DNA of 64,000 nucleotides from CAIJXB01 sp964455905 (GCA_964455905.1 CAYVYN010000004.1:1-64000), one strand, 5' to 3'. Positions 1-8,277 are shown, numbered from the stretch's first letter. A program made the numbers and translations. Notes: a model not told the origin generated them from the letters alone.

Positions 1-29
1 GGGTACTCTATCCATTGAGCCATCGGTGC
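1..29 (-). tRNA. tRNA, 5' part only, probably tRNA-Arg (cut by window edge)
   Basis: Read on the minus strand, the first 29 bases give a tRNA 5' acceptor arm (GCACCGA), the TG linker, a D arm with GCTC/GAGT stem and the loop AATGGATA, then the start of the anticodon stem. The anticodon lies outside the window, so identity is inferred. The TGGATAGAG D-loop form is typical of tRNA-Arg and also occurs in the complete tRNA-Arg at 28108. Confidence 0.75.
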
Positions 30-172
30 AAAAAAGAAAATTAAACCAAAAGAATACCTATTCACCTTCAAAAAAGCAACACAAAGAAATTTTTACTAAC
101 CAAAATACTTGCTATCCACGGTTAGATTGAGTTAAGATCTCAAACCATCAAACATAAAAAAAGATCTTTCTA

Positions 173-1000
173 ATGTTTTTTTTCATATTAGGTGCTGGTT
201 ATGTAGGAAAGGCTCTTTTACAAAAGGGGTTAGGCCCTAATGTTAGCTTTTTGACTTCGACTACAACCCCTTCCAAAATAAAAGAATTAACAGAATTAGG
301 TAGTAATGCTTTCCTTTTAACCACAGAAAACAAAGAAGACCTCAAAAAAATCATAGACAAATCTGACGTTTTAGGCATTTTTATAGCCCCTCATCAGGGA
401 ACGTCCTACGAAGAAACTTACCTAAAAACAGCACAAAACATTGCTAAGATACTAGAAACAAGACAAAAACCTCTTTATCTTATCTATACAAGTAGTACTT
501 TTGTCTACAAAGACGCCTCGGAGTTCTTTGTGACAGAGGAGGCCGCTTTGGACATAAAAACAGAAAAAGCCAAAACGCTAGTTGAAACGGAAAAAACCTA
601 CCTAGAAATCTCTAATCCTTTTGTAGCAGTTTGCATCTTAAGACTAGGCGGGATTTTTGGTCCGGGAAGAAGCCTGGAAAATCGCGCTAGAAATATGAGC
701 GGAAAATTTTTAGACGGGAACGGAACAGAACCTACCAACAACACCGACCTAGAAGATATTTTAAACGCTATACAATTTTGTATCACAAAAAAACTCACAG
801 GTATTTTCAACTTGGTAAATGATAATCATTCTACTCGAAAAGACTTATATGATAATCTGTGTAATAAAATGCATATCCCCCCCCCAACTTGGACAGGAGT
901 CGAAGCTGTAAATAAAGAGCATGGATGCGGCAAAATTGTTAGCAATCAAAAAATCAAAAATATCGGCTTTGTTTTTAAATTAACTGAACCAAACGATTGA
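173..1000 (+). CDS. NAD(P)-dependent SDR-family epimerase/reductase-like protein
   Basis: 275 aa. The N-terminus has a Rossmann dinucleotide-binding motif (GAGYVGKAL, residues 7-15) directly after the first beta strand. This is followed by the extended-SDR pattern of a 'YTSSTFVY' strand near residue 104 and 'RLGGIFGPGR' near residue 157, as in the YeeZ/epimerase group. The classic YxxxK pair is not obvious, so the enzyme is probably an atypical SDR, and the substrate cannot be told. It stands alone between the partial tRNA and the S10 peptidase. A run of nine C residues lies inside the gene at 877-885, encoding Pro codons, a possible slippage site. The ATG follows a weak purine-rich RBS. Family is fairly sure, function is not. 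Confidence 0.7.
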   Translation: MFFFILGAGYVGKALLQKGLGPNVSFLTSTTTPSKIKELTELGSNAFLLTTENKEDLKKIIDKSDVLGIFIAPHQGTSYEETYLKTAQNIAKILETRQKPLYLIYTSSTFVYKDASEFFVTEEAALDIKTEKAKTLVETEKTYLEISNPFVAVCILRLGGIFGPGRSLENRARNMSGKFLDGNGTEPTNNTDLEDILNAIQFCITKKLTGIFNLVNDNHSTRKDLYDNLCNKMHIPPPTWTGVEAVNKEHGCGKIVSNQKIKNIGFVFKLTEPND

Positions 1001-1111
1001 GTAAGAGAATCTTCTCCTGTATAAAACAGCCAAACTTGAACTCTTCACCAAAAATATGATATACCATTATCCAGAACCAAGATAATCATTTTTTCCACCA
1101 CAAGGATTTTT

Positions 1112-2611
1112 ATGAAGCAATTCAAGTACTCCGTATTTTCGTTGATTCTTCTGACTGCTAGTTTCATGTATGGAGAACAATTAAAGCAGCCTAACAATAC
1201 GGCCTGTGAAGCTAAAGAAGCATTTTCTGAGACAGAACACGAAATCATGATTGGAAACAATCTTATCGCCTATAAAGCTACCGTAGGATCTTTAATCTTA
1301 AAAAAAGAGTGCAAAGAAAAAGCTAACATATTCTTTACAAGCTACACAAAAAAAGGAACTGACTTAGGAACTCGCCCTATCACTTTTTGCTTTAATGGTG
1401 GCCCTGGTTCTTCCTCTGTATGGCTTCACTTAGGTTTTGTAGGACCAAAAAAAGTTTTCTTTGATGAAAACATAGAAGCCCTTCCTCCGTATAAACTTGT
1501 AGACAATAGTTCTTCTTTACTTGATATCACAGACCTTGTTTTTATAGACCCAGTATCTACCGGCTATAGCAGAGCAATTCCTCAAAAAGACGCAAAAGAT
1601 TTTCATGGCGTTGAATCTGATATTGCCTCGATTGGAGAATTTATTAGGCTCTACCTATCTCGTTTTAATCGATGGGAATCTCCAAAATTTTTAATGGGAG
1701 AAAGCTATGGGACAACAAGAGCAGCGGGACTAGCGGGCTATTTACACGATCAAGAATTCATTTACATTAACGGTCTTGTTCTGATTTCATCAGTATTAAA
1801 CTTCCAATCGGTAGATTTTAAGAGCAACAATGATTTACCTTATCTTCTTTTTCTTCCAACTTATACAGCAACAGCCTATCACCATAAAAAACTAGAAGAG
1901 GGACTACAAAAAAATTTCGAAGAAACACTGCGCCAAGCTAAAAACTTTGTAATCACAGATTACTCGCAAGCTCTTTTTAAAGGAGACCTTCTCTCTTCCG
2001 AAGAAAAACACAAAATCATAAAAGATCTGTCCAAGTTCACTGGTATTTCTGCCGATTATATTGATAAAAGCAACCTTCGCGTAGACATCTTTAGCTTCAC
2101 TAAAGAGCTTCTTAGAAACGACAAAGAAACAATTGGAATTTTTGATAGCTGTATGAAAGGAAAAGATAAACTAGCCATAGGCTCTTCCATAGAATATGAC
2201 CCTAGCTTCTCTTTAGTGGGAGCTTTTACGGCAACCTTAAACCACTATTTACAAAACGACCTAAAATGGATAACAGACGAACATTACAAAGTCATGACGA
2301 ACGTCTTCCCTTGGGATTATGGCTGCTCAAATAGTTATCTAGATGTTTCAGAAACCCTAAGAAGTACCATGACCAAAAATACAAGCATCGAAGTATTTGT
2401 TGGTAGTGGCTACTTTGATCTAGCCACACCGTTTTTTGGTACAGAATACACCTTCCATCACCTTGGATTAGATTCTTCTTTAAAAGACCATATAACAATC
2501 AAGAACTATCAAGGAGGTCATATGATGTATCTATACCCTCAAACACTGATTGAACTAAAAAAAGATCTGGTTAATTACTATCAAAAAACGCTTTCTAAAA
2601 GTAAAAAATAA
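1112..2611 (+). CDS. Secreted serine carboxypeptidase, peptidase family S10
   Basis: 499 aa. The N-terminus is a signal peptide (Lys start, hydrophobic core residues 8-20), so the enzyme is exported to the periplasm or beyond. S10 hallmarks are present: the oxyanion-region motif FNGGPGSSS (about 94-102), the nucleophile elbow GESYG with Ser198, an Asp in GYFDLATP (Asp436) and the final His in GGHMMY (His470). This gives an apparently complete Ser-Asp-His triad. Length fits the family (about 450-520 aa). S10 enzymes remove C-terminal residues at acidic pH and are best known from eukaryotic lysosomes and vacuoles. In an intracellular bacterium a role in digesting host or phagosomal peptides is plausible but inferred. 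The gene appears monocistronic and ends at a hairpin at 2617. Confidence 0.88.
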   Translation: MKQFKYSVFSLILLTASFMYGEQLKQPNNTACEAKEAFSETEHEIMIGNNLIAYKATVGSLILKKECKEKANIFFTSYTKKGTDLGTRPITFCFNGGPGSSSVWLHLGFVGPKKVFFDENIEALPPYKLVDNSSSLLDITDLVFIDPVSTGYSRAIPQKDAKDFHGVESDIASIGEFIRLYLSRFNRWESPKFLMGESYGTTRAAGLAGYLHDQEFIYINGLVLISSVLNFQSVDFKSNNDLPYLLFLPTYTATAYHHKKLEEGLQKNFEETLRQAKNFVITDYSQALFKGDLLSSEEKHKIIKDLSKFTGISADYIDKSNLRVDIFSFTKELLRNDKETIGIFDSCMKGKDKLAIGSSIEYDPSFSLVGAFTATLNHYLQNDLKWITDEHYKVMTNVFPWDYGCSNSYLDVSETLRSTMTKNTSIEVFVGSGYFDLATPFFGTEYTFHHLGLDSSLKDHITIKNYQGGHMMYLYPQTLIELKKDLVNYYQKTLSKSKK

Positions 2612-2616
2612 CAAAT

Positions 2617-2645
2617 GCCCATCCCCTTAATCTTAGGGGATGGGC
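2617..2645 (+). terminator. Hairpin terminator after the S10 peptidase gene
   Basis: A perfect 10-bp stem (GCCCATCCCC/GGGGATGGGC) with a 9-nt loop starts 6 bases after the stop codon. No long T-run follows, so termination may be partial. The right arm contains an ATG that would otherwise look like the start of recO. Confidence 0.6.
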
Positions 2646-2660
2646 TTACCTAGTGAGACA

Positions 2661-3266
2661 ATGCAAATTCAATCGACAAAAGCAATTGTAATAAAAGCAA
2701 CACCCTTTCAAGACAATCAAAAAATTCTTTCCATTTTTTCTGAGGAGCTTGGATTAGCTTCGATAATTATTAAAGGTCTTTCCTCTAAAGCATCCCAAAA
2801 GATCTCTTTAAGTACACCCCTATGTGAAGCTGAATTCTTTTTTTCGAAAGGCAGATCTGATTTATTAGTTTTTCAAGAAGGATCAATTTTAAACCTCCAC
2901 CTTCCGCTAAGAGCAAAATTATCGTATTTGGAAACTGCTTTTTCGCTATGCAATATCTTAATGCCTTTACAGATGCCAGGAAAACCATCTCCACACCTAT
3001 ATGCTCTTTTATCTTCTTTTTTAAAGCAAATCCCTCAATTTCTCTGTCCGAAAATCCTAATCAGCTGTTTTAAATTAAAAATACTTTTCCATGAAGGACT
3101 CTACCATCCACAAGAACAAGAAGACACACTCTCTACTTTAGAAAAAAGCACCCTCGAAAAAATAGCATTATCTCGAAATTTTTCGATTCTAAAAGAAATA
3201 GACCTTCCAGAAGAACTTTTCCTAAAGCTAGAAAACCTTTTTATAGAAAGAACTCATGGTATTTAA
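2661..3266 (+). CDS. recO: DNA repair protein RecO
   Basis: 201 aa from the chosen ATG at 2661. RecO mediates RecA loading with RecF/RecR in gap repair. The N-terminus matches the RecO OB-fold start: a short strand 'STKAIVIKATPF', then 'ILSIFSEELGLASIIIKG'. A Leu-rich helical C-terminal half follows. The length is at the short end for RecO (about 200-250 aa), and a Cys4 zinc knuckle is not apparent. An upstream in-frame ATG at 2640 falls inside the terminator stem, so the later ATG is preferred. The stop codon overlaps the stop of the convergent gene on the minus strand by a few bases. Identification rests on N-terminal similarity and length. Confidence 0.75.
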   Translation: MQIQSTKAIVIKATPFQDNQKILSIFSEELGLASIIIKGLSSKASQKISLSTPLCEAEFFFSKGRSDLLVFQEGSILNLHLPLRAKLSYLETAFSLCNILMPLQMPGKPSPHLYALLSSFLKQIPQFLCPKILISCFKLKILFHEGLYHPQEQEDTLSTLEKSTLEKIALSRNFSILKEIDLPEELFLKLENLFIERTHGI

Positions 3267-4015
3267 CTAACGCTAGAAAAGCGAGCTGTAATATCCTTTC
3301 CAAGAGAAAAAAAACTAAATTCCCCGTCAATTCCCTTTTGTATTTTACAAAAGACATTCACTTTTTTTATAGGGGCGATGACTGTAACAATACTGCCCAT
3401 AGCTCGATGAAACTGTTTAGCAAAGTCTATCCCCGTAGAGCAAGAATGTAATACAACAGTCGGATTTAAAGAAAAGCACCTTGAATGAAAAACAGCAGCT
3501 AAATCCCTCGGGAAAACATCCTGTCTCCCTATTTTAAGAGAATACCTATTGCCGTGAGCTACAATCCAAACGTGAGAAATGTTTCTTTCGACTCTACATA
3601 ATTGTTTTATTTGAGAAATGGAGTCAACCCTTCGAAAAACAAACCTTTTAGGTTCCCCTTGAGATAAAAAATTACGTATATTTCTATGCAAAATAAAAGG
3701 GAGAGAAACGATTTCCGCTGAGACAACATATAAAACAGTTTTTTCTCCAAAGCTTCCTTTTTCTTGTCCTTTCAAAAAAACCTCATCTACAATACACGCT
3801 ATGGATAGCAGTGTTGAAGCAACCAAAACCTTAAAAAAAGGCCTTAAAAGACAGCCCGGTAAAGAAGCCCCATCTAATTTAGAACTCAAAACCTGATAAA
3901 AAATCTCAGAAATAAAAACAGAGGGAACTGACAAACAGACAGCTGCATAGACGATATTTTTTACCTCCTGAGAAAAAAATATACCTTCTTTTTGAGGTAG
4001 CCTAGCTAGCTGCAT
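3263..4015 (-). CDS. Membrane-anchored protein with His/Cys motif pair, possibly caspase-like (clan CD) peptidase
   Basis: 250 aa using the ATG at 4015, which sits 5 nt after GGAG. A GTG two codons upstream overlaps that RBS and is less likely. Hydrophobic segments occupy roughly residues 18-40, 58-80 and 95-112. The C-terminal half looks soluble and alternates strands with a His motif after a strand (VWIVAHGN, His154) and a Cys motif after the next one (VVLHSCSTG, Cys192). This 'hhHG ... hhxSCSxG' arrangement is the layout of clan CD cysteine peptidases (caspase/CHAT/C80-like folds). I do not recognise a close family, so the assignment is inference from motif spacing only. It could also be an inactive or unrelated alpha/beta domain. 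Convergent with recO. Confidence 0.55.
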   Translation of the reverse strand: MQLARLPQKEGIFFSQEVKNIVYAAVCLSVPSVFISEIFYQVLSSKLDGASLPGCLLRPFFKVLVASTLLSIACIVDEVFLKGQEKGSFGEKTVLYVVSAEIVSLPFILHRNIRNFLSQGEPKRFVFRRVDSISQIKQLCRVERNISHVWIVAHGNRYSLKIGRQDVFPRDLAAVFHSRCFSLNPTVVLHSCSTGIDFAKQFHRAMGSIVTVIAPIKKVNVFCKIQKGIDGEFSFFSLGKDITARFSSVS

Positions 4016-4021
4016 AAACAC

Positions 4022-4543
4022 TCCGGTTAGGATTTTTTGAAAAAAGCAAGTCGATTACAACTAATTTCAGAAAAAAAACACATAATTAATACAAGAAGGC
4101 TTTCTTTTCTATCGTTATCCTACGAAAAAAGAGACTTTGTAAAAAATCAAGACAATCTATCGTAAAATAACATATTCCCGGAGATTCATGTTAGGACGAA
4201 TTGCAGGGTAATCTGAAGAGACCGAAGAAGCCGAGCAAAAACCAGCTAGCGGATTTAAATTGAGACAGACAACAATACTGACAACAAAACTTGTAACAGC
4301 ATTTGCTAAATAGGTCCCCTAAACAGCTTAAATTTAGTGGCTTCTTATAAAAACCCAGCCTCTTCCTTAAACAAAAGACCCTTTAGGATAACAACTACCA
4401 ATCATTTCCGGGACAAAAAAACACGAGCATCTCTTAGGTTACAATTATAAAGCACGAGCTATCTCAAAATTTGATCTAGCTCGTTTTAAACAGCATCTTT
4501 ACAATTAAACAGAAGAGGCTCCCTGCGGATAAAACATTTAACC
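4022..4543. other. Long intergenic region containing a decayed reading frame
   Basis: 522 bases with no intact gene. On the minus strand an open frame without a start codon (4157-4318) encodes a hydrophobic stretch followed by a polar tail; see the pseudogene entry. The rest is A-rich and I see no clear promoter, RNA or repeat. Confidence 0.6.
4157..4318 (-). pseudogene. Probable remnant of a small membrane protein gene
   Basis: The frame is open for 53 codons on the minus strand from just after a TAG (4319-4321) to a TAG at 4157. It has no start codon near its beginning. It encodes a hydrophobic segment (ANAVTSFVVSIVVCLNLNP), a Ser-rich linker and a tail beginning DYPAIRPNMN. The layout (hydrophobic part then a short Pro/Tyr/Asn tail) resembles the neighbouring intact gene at 4544-4948, so it may be the 3' end of a decayed paralogue. 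Low certainty. Confidence 0.35.
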
Positions 4544-4948
4544 TTATAGGGTTCCTGGATTCATAGGATAAGGATATGGCAAAATATGATATTGTCCAGG
4601 AGTGTTTACTGGATGATGAACTGCGTGACGAGCTGCATGCCCTGTATAAGCCGCTACGTGACTCATAAAAACACCAAAAGCAGCACCAAGAGCAATTCCC
4701 CCAACGGCATATTTTACCCCGAGAAGCAGAGCTTCCTTGCGCTGGTCGTCACTTCCCTCTGCTATCGTATATGTTCGTAAAAGAGAAAAACACAAAGCAA
4801 CCGCACTAAGAGCGCCAGCAACAACAGGAAAAGAAACTACCCCCGCGCCAACTAACAAAGCCTGTGTGGCCGTTACTCCCACCCCTACCCCCAAAAGGAA
4901 AGAAATACCATTCAAATCACCCAACGCGACTCGTGTATCTAATTGCAT
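4544..4948 (-). CDS. Small Gly/Ala-rich membrane protein of unknown function
   Basis: 134 aa with a strong Shine-Dalgarno (AAGGAG, 6 nt before the ATG). Residues about 15-57 form a long Gly/Val/Ala-rich hydrophobic region, probably a TM hairpin. A second segment lies at about 78-95 (YAVGGIALGAAFGVFM). The tail is rich in His, Pro and Tyr and ends PYPYPMNPGTL. Bilobed hydrophobic segments are a feature of chlamydial inclusion-membrane (Inc) proteins, so an Inc-like role is possible, but nothing in the sequence proves it. It lies upstream of, and divergent from, the OTU gene. Confidence 0.6.
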   Translation of the reverse strand: MQLDTRVALGDLNGISFLLGVGVGVTATQALLVGAGVVSFPVVAGALSAVALCFSLLRTYTIAEGSDDQRKEALLLGVKYAVGGIALGAAFGVFMSHVAAYTGHAARHAVHHPVNTPGQYHILPYPYPMNPGTL

Positions 4949-5063
4949 AAAGTCTCCTTAATGTTAAGGATTAGATTGTCTACAAATAAAATTATCACAT
5001 AAAACCAAATTTAAAATCAACAAAAGAAAGATATATAATTAAAAAAGAAAATATTAAAGATAA

Positions 5064-5083
5064 AAAACAAAACAAACAAAAAT
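5064..5083 (+). repeat. 20-nt A/C-rich element shared with 11556-11575
   Basis: An identical 20-base A/C-only sequence occurs 30 nt before the OTU-gene start here and again upstream of the gene at 11659. It may be an upstream promoter element, but low-complexity coincidence is possible. Confidence 0.4.
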
Positions 5084-5113
5084 TATGATACAATTGATAA
5101 AAAGGGGGGTAAT

Positions 5114-6010
5114 ATGACAAATCCAATTAGCGCAGCTGAGACAATTCATAATTTAAATTTGTTAGGAGATCAGTTAAAAACAGACCTAAGACAAAACATC
5201 CAAGTTCTAAATATGGATGACTACAAGAGTTTTTTTAGCATTTTTACCCAAGATTTTGAAAATATAGCTTCTGCTAAAGCCTCTGGTCAAATAACGCTAA
5301 CCGATCATGACTGGTCAAAACTTGAAGCCTCTTACCAAGAAACACTCGAACTTATCAATGCTGTTGCTATTAAATACCTCAAAGACGTAGACATTCCATT
5401 AATTACTGACCCGGTCCCTCCATCGGAATTTACAGCACGAATGGCTTTTGCTAAAGAAAATACACACATAAAAACCAACATAGAAATGTTAGAAAATTGC
5501 GATATTTTAAAAGTAAAAGGAGATGGGCATTGCCTTTTTAGATCTTTAGGAGCCGCAATCGCTTCCTCCCCGGAAACAACCGCCCACTTTAAAAAAACAT
5601 TTTCATCTTTAATAATGAAAAAAGACGCGCCCCCACTTAACAAAGAAGAAATTAAAGCATGCAAAGAGCTTAGCATAGACACTTTAAAAACTCACCCGAC
5701 ATCAAACCACCTCGTTTCAGCTCTAAGAAAATTAGCGTGTTATTATAATAGCAAAGACGTTGAGTTTCAAAACTTCTTAACCGAGCCAACAGCTGACTAC
5801 CTTAGGAAGATGACCGACATGGATCTAGCAGAATATGGTGGAGAAGAAGAAAGTCTAGCTCTAGCAAATCTGCTAGAGATCCAAATCCACGTAATAAATG
5901 TCACAACAAAAGAAATCTCAGAAAAAACACACGGAAGCGATTCAGATCAGAATTTGTATCTTTTATTTTCACCAGGACACTATGACGTTTTAGTCCCCAA
6001 AAGACGCTAA
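5114..6010 (+). CDS. OTU-family cysteine protease (probable host-directed deubiquitinase)
   Basis: 298 aa. The C-terminal half carries an OTU domain. The catalytic loop VKGDGHCLFRSLG (Asp137, Cys140) and the final strand with SPGHYDVLV (His289) form the expected Asp/Cys/His set, and the aromatic residue after His is typical. The first ~125 residues are helical and mostly polar, with a Ser/Ala/Asn-containing N-terminus that could be a type III secretion signal. OTU enzymes cleave ubiquitin chains, and bacteria lack ubiquitin, so the target is presumably host; ChlaOTU of Chlamydia caviae is the known parallel. The gene stands alone with its own G-rich RBS (GGGGGG at 5104-5109) and terminator. 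Domain call is firm; translocation is inferred. Confidence 0.88.
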   Translation: MTNPISAAETIHNLNLLGDQLKTDLRQNIQVLNMDDYKSFFSIFTQDFENIASAKASGQITLTDHDWSKLEASYQETLELINAVAIKYLKDVDIPLITDPVPPSEFTARMAFAKENTHIKTNIEMLENCDILKVKGDGHCLFRSLGAAIASSPETTAHFKKTFSSLIMKKDAPPLNKEEIKACKELSIDTLKTHPTSNHLVSALRKLACYYNSKDVEFQNFLTEPTADYLRKMTDMDLAEYGGEEESLALANLLEIQIHVINVTTKEISEKTHGSDSDQNLYLLFSPGHYDVLVPKRR

Positions 6011-6015
6011 AAAAG

Positions 6016-6042
6016 AAAAGGCCTCCTGCTCGGGGGCCTTTT
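6016..6042. terminator. Bidirectional rho-independent terminator
   Basis: An 11-bp stem (AAAAGGCCTCC / GGGGGCCTTTT, one G-T pair) with a 5-nt loop sits between the convergent OTU and permease genes. A-run on the left and T-run on the right allow function on both strands. Confidence 0.85.
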
Positions 6043-6049
6043 CAAAAGA

Positions 6050-7498
6050 CTAGTGATGTCTAGCTTTACTATGCTTAATGCTGTAAGTAAAATAGACGAT
6101 ACAACCAAGTAATAACCAACCTATAAATTGAATCCAAGTTACAAGTGGCAATAGAAGCATCTGCCCTACACAAACAAGAGTTCCAATAATAGACACCCAA
6201 GGCATAAATGGCGTTTTAAAGGGTCTTTCAAGTTCTGGTTGCTTATAACGAAGTAAAAGCACCCCAAAACAAACAACAGCAAAAGCCATCAAAGTAGAAA
6301 TGTTCACCAAATTCGCTAAAATACCTACTGGAAAAATACCCGCAATAACCATTCCTATTAAGGTAATAAGAATTGTTGTAAACAAGGGAATATGATTTTT
6401 ATCTTCAATTTTGCCTAATCTCTTTGGTAAAAGGCCATCATGAGCCATTGTGTAAAAAATACGACTTTGCCCTAAAAGCATAACCATAATCACAGAAGTA
6501 AAGCTAGCCAAAATAGCACCTTTGACGAACAACCGAAGCCATAAAAATTTAGGGCCCAAGACGTTTACAGCCACTGCAATCGGGTCAGCTACTCCAAGAA
6601 ACTTATAGCTTACAAGACCAAGAAGAACAACCGCAAAAACAATATATATCAGGGTACAAAGAGAAATAGAACCTATCATCCCCCTTGGCATATCTTTTTG
6701 TGGGTTTTTTGCTTCTTGAGTAAGGGTTGATAACGCATCAAATCCAATAAAAGCGAAAAAGAGCATCCCAGCGCCTCTTAAAATACCACTCCAGCCGTAT
6801 TCTCCAAATACACCCGTATTTGCAGGAATAAATGGGACAAAATTATCAGCTTGAATAAAAGCAACTCCACAACCAATAAATAAAACAACAACGGAAAGCT
6901 TAAGAACAACCATGACATTATTAAAACTAGCAGCTGCTTTAATACCAGTAGAGATCAACAGACCCATAAATCCCAAAATGAGCATAGCAGGTAAATTAAA
7001 CCAAGAACCACTTAAATGCCAACCTTGCGCATCATAAAGCAAAGGCGCGCCTGTTAAGCTAGCCGGAAATTTAAGGCCAAAATCACCTAAAAGACTAGTG
7101 AAATACGAAGACCATCCAACAGAAACAGTACAAGCCGAGAGAAGATACTGCGTAGTCATACCCCATCCTAAAATCCAAGCAGGAAACTCCCCCATTGTAA
7201 CGTAGGCATAGGAATAAGCACTTCCAGAAACAGGGATTAATGCAGCAAACTCAGCATAACAAAGAGCTGCAAGCAGAGAAATAAAACCCGCTATCATAAA
7301 AGAAAAAATAACACCAGGACCTGCGTGCTCAGCAGCAACCTGTCCGGTTATCACAAAAAGTCCGGCGCCAATAATTGCTCCAATACCAATTGCGGTAAGA
7401 TTGAGCGCTCCTAAAGAGCGACTAAATGTATGCCGCTTTGCAGCAGCTTCGTTCATTAAAGTTTGAACTGACTTTTTTATAAATAAATTTCTAGCCAT
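6050..7498 (-). CDS. APC-superfamily amino acid permease (CAT-like)
   Basis: 482 aa, about 12 hydrophobic segments. The first TM region carries the APC substrate motif 'GIGAIIGAGLFVITG' (about residues 36-50). 'AALIPVSGSAYSYAYVTMGE' follows in TM3 and 'FFAFIGFDALSTLTQEAKNP' in TM6-7, a combination seen in the cationic amino acid transporter group (YfnA/CAT). It probably imports amino acids from the host cytosol across the bacterial inner membrane. Substrate cannot be fixed from sequence; the 'FIGFD...EAKNPQKDMP' loop favours a basic or broad substrate. Single gene, convergent with the OTU gene and sharing its terminator. Confidence 0.88.
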   Translation of the reverse strand: MARNLFIKKSVQTLMNEAAAKRHTFSRSLGALNLTAIGIGAIIGAGLFVITGQVAAEHAGPGVIFSFMIAGFISLLAALCYAEFAALIPVSGSAYSYAYVTMGEFPAWILGWGMTTQYLLSACTVSVGWSSYFTSLLGDFGLKFPASLTGAPLLYDAQGWHLSGSWFNLPAMLILGFMGLLISTGIKAAASFNNVMVVLKLSVVVLFIGCGVAFIQADNFVPFIPANTGVFGEYGWSGILRGAGMLFFAFIGFDALSTLTQEAKNPQKDMPRGMIGSISLCTLIYIVFAVVLLGLVSYKFLGVADPIAVAVNVLGPKFLWLRLFVKGAILASFTSVIMVMLLGQSRIFYTMAHDGLLPKRLGKIEDKNHIPLFTTILITLIGMVIAGIFPVGILANLVNISTLMAFAVVCFGVLLLRYKQPELERPFKTPFMPWVSIIGTLVCVGQMLLLPLVTWIQFIGWLLLGCIVYFTYSIKHSKARHH

Positions 7499-7572
7499 AT
7501 TCCACGTGTAATTAATTACCCTAAAAAAGGATAATTTTCCCTAAGATTAAAAAAAAGAAAAAAAAATCGGTG

Positions 7573-8277
7573 CTATTTGTTAATTTCAGCTTCCCAAGAT
7601 TTAATAAAAGTCAAAAGGGCTTCTTTTCCGGGCTTTGTTCTCAAAAATTCTTGAGCTTGTATTTGAGAAGAAAGATGAGCCACTCTTGAAAGGAGCTGTA
7701 AATGATTCTTATCCTGTGAGGAAAAAAGAAAAAACAACGTATGAACAGGCATCCCGTCTAAAGCACCAAAATCAACAGGTTTTTGAGGAAATGCTACTAC
7801 AATACGATCAACTTGACCTTTTAAAATAAATTCTCTTGGATGAGGAACAGCTATTCCGTAATTAAGAGCAGTAGACATTAATCTCTCTCTGTCTAAAAGA
7901 AGCTCGGCGACCAATTCAGAATCAAGCCCTAATGTAGAAGAAACCATTTTTGCGCTATTTTGAATAACTTCTTCTTTTGTATTACCTGGAACGTTGAGAA
8001 GAACATCTCCTTGATGAACTGCGCGAAAAAGACTAAACTGCCTAGAGCCTGACTTAGGAAAGTCTGGACTTAAATCCTGCTCAGAAGACTCTAAAACAGT
8101 AAAATCCTTATCTTTTTTAAGCTTACAACTCATCATCCAATTTTCAATTTCTAAACGACTAAACCGATACTGATGATTCAACCTGTAAGCGGGAATTTGG
8201 CCTCCGGCAATCCAACGACGAATCGTAATCTCTGAAACATGTAAAAGCTCAGCTACATCTTTAATTTTAAGATCCAT
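7573..8277 (-). CDS. ptsN: PTS EIIA-like regulatory protein with N-terminal HTH (PtsN paralogue)
   Basis: 234 aa. Residues 1-50 are an excisionase/MerR-type helix-turn-helix (KDVAELLHVSEITIRRWIAGGQIPAYR). After a polar linker (50-85), residues 86-230 form an EIIA domain of the fructose/nitrogen type with the phospho-acceptor His in YGIAVPHPRE (His146). EIIANtr proteins relay phosphate from PEP to regulate metabolism and transport rather than moving sugar. The fused HTH suggests direct DNA binding. It lies downstream of a second EIIA gene and matches the chlamydial ptsN–ptsN–dut–accD order. No sugar permease lies nearby. Confidence 0.85.
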   Translation of the reverse strand: MDLKIKDVAELLHVSEITIRRWIAGGQIPAYRLNHQYRFSRLEIENWMMSCKLKKDKDFTVLESSEQDLSPDFPKSGSRQFSLFRAVHQGDVLLNVPGNTKEEVIQNSAKMVSSTLGLDSELVAELLLDRERLMSTALNYGIAVPHPREFILKGQVDRIVVAFPQKPVDFGALDGMPVHTLFFLFSSQDKNHLQLLSRVAHLSSQIQAQEFLRTKPGKEALLTFIKSWEAEINK

